This document shows, piece after piece, positions 4,695 through 5,227 of a DNA stretch of 5,227 nt; the first letter of the stretch is position 1, and every line of letters begins with the position of its first letter. Source of the stretch: Sphingomonadaceae bacterium (GTDB lineage Bacteria > Pseudomonadota > Alphaproteobacteria > Sphingomonadales > Sphingomonadaceae). A program made the translations under genes and the position numbers. Under the pieces are notes generated by a model that saw only the letters and a list, made by a program, of their open reading frames with translations, was not told the origin of the DNA and searched no databases. The stretch covers positions 1 to 5,227 of the forward strand of contig JACDGO010000182.1 in NCBI GenBank assembly GCA_013821585.1. Direction: 5' to 3'.

Positions 4695-5227
4695 TGCCGC
4701 CGACCGACCAAGACGCATCGCAAACGCAACAGCGGCGGGCGGCGCGGTTGATTGGCGCGGGCGCGACGGTGCTGGCGACGTCCGTGCTAATCGACAGCGC
4801 GATGGAGCATTATCGCGGCAGCTTCCACAACAAGGCGATGCTGACGCCGCTGCTGACGGCAAGCTTGGGTATCGCGCTTAACGCGAGCGCGCACGGCCAC
4901 GCCGCCAGCCGTCTGCGGATGTCCGGCCAAGCCGCGACGGCGCTAAGCGGCGCGGCCGGCCTAGGCTTCCACGCCTTCGACATCGCGCGGAGGCCGGGTC
5001 GATTGAGCTGGACCAACCTGTTCTATGCCGCGCCCGTCGGCGCGCCCGCCGCGCTCATCCTCGCCGGGTCGCTGGGCGCAGCTGCGGATACGCTTCGCGC
5101 CGGCGACGATCATGTCGGACTCGCCCCGATCGCATCCGGACGCGCGCTGGCCGCGTTCGCCGCCGCCGGAATCCTCGGCACCGCCGGTGAAGCCTGGTTG
5201 ATGCATTTCCGTGGCGCGTTCCATAAC
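4694..5227 (+). CDS. Multi-pass membrane protein with a repeated HFRGxFHN motif, 3' end missing
   Basis: The reading frame is open for 178 codons to the window end, so the protein is C-terminally incomplete. It has about five hydrophobic segments (roughly 17-36, 48-64, 78-94, 108-131, 147-165). The segment at 17-36 is followed by EHYRGSFHN (38-46), and the one at 147-165 by MHFRGAFHN (170-178), a spacing of 132 residues that indicates an internal duplication. Between them lies RRPGRLSWTNLFYAAPVGAP (99-118), which looks conserved. The His, Arg and Asn residues at the helix ends could bind a cofactor or metal, but I do not recognise the function. An in-frame TGA at 4685 limits the start to the GTG at 4691 or the ATG at 4694. 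Neither has a clear ribosome binding site. The gene is divergent from the redox operon and may share its regulation. Confidence 0.72.
   Translation, partial: MPPTDQDASQTQQRRAARLIGAGATVLATSVLIDSAMEHYRGSFHNKAMLTPLLTASLGIALNASAHGHAASRLRMSGQAATALSGAAGLGFHAFDIARRPGRLSWTNLFYAAPVGAPAALILAGSLGAAADTLRAGDDHVGLAPIASGRALAAFAAAGILGTAGEAWLMHFRGAFHN

Overview
The window is high-GC DNA with strong G/C preference at third codon positions. An EcfG-type promoter (general stress response of Alphaproteobacteria) and the style of the ECF sigma/anti-sigma pair suggest an alphaproteobacterium, quite possibly a sphingomonad. This assignment is an inference from sequence style, not a database match. I see no rRNA, tRNA, insertion sequence, CRISPR array or phage gene. 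Genes fill most of the window and no gene-free stretch exceeds about 225 bases.

Left part (1-1550): a truncated gene on the minus strand encodes the signal peptide of an exported protein and has a near-perfect EcfG promoter (GGAAC-N16-CGTT) just upstream. Divergent from it is a complete plus-strand gene for a membrane-bound class III adenylate cyclase with six membrane helices and all six catalytic residues, the layout of mycobacterial Rv1625c.

Middle part (1583-4465): five minus-strand genes are packed as one apparent operon. In transcription order they are a small CuA-type cupredoxin, a cytochrome b561, a DUF1440-like membrane protein, an ECF sigma factor, and its transmembrane zinc-type anti-sigma factor. 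Two junctions are 4-base start/stop overlaps: GTGA between b561 and DUF1440, and ATGA between sigma and anti-sigma. The anti-sigma gene converges on the cyclase gene with 32 bases between the stop codons. A candidate ECF-type promoter (GGGAAT-N16-CGGTCT) lies upstream of the cupredoxin gene, where it could drive the whole operon and allow the sigma factor to activate its own synthesis.

Right part (4466-5227): a 225-base divergent intergenic region separates the operon from a plus-strand membrane protein cut off by the window end. That protein repeats a membrane helix followed by an H-[YF]-R-G-x-F-H-N motif.

A reasonable reading is an envelope redox or metal stress module. The membrane anti-sigma factor senses a condition outside the cytoplasm and releases the ECF sigma factor, which raises expression of a copper protein, a quinone/haem membrane protein and a small membrane protein. 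The oddest point is that the CuA-type protein has a complete metal-ligand set but no visible export signal.
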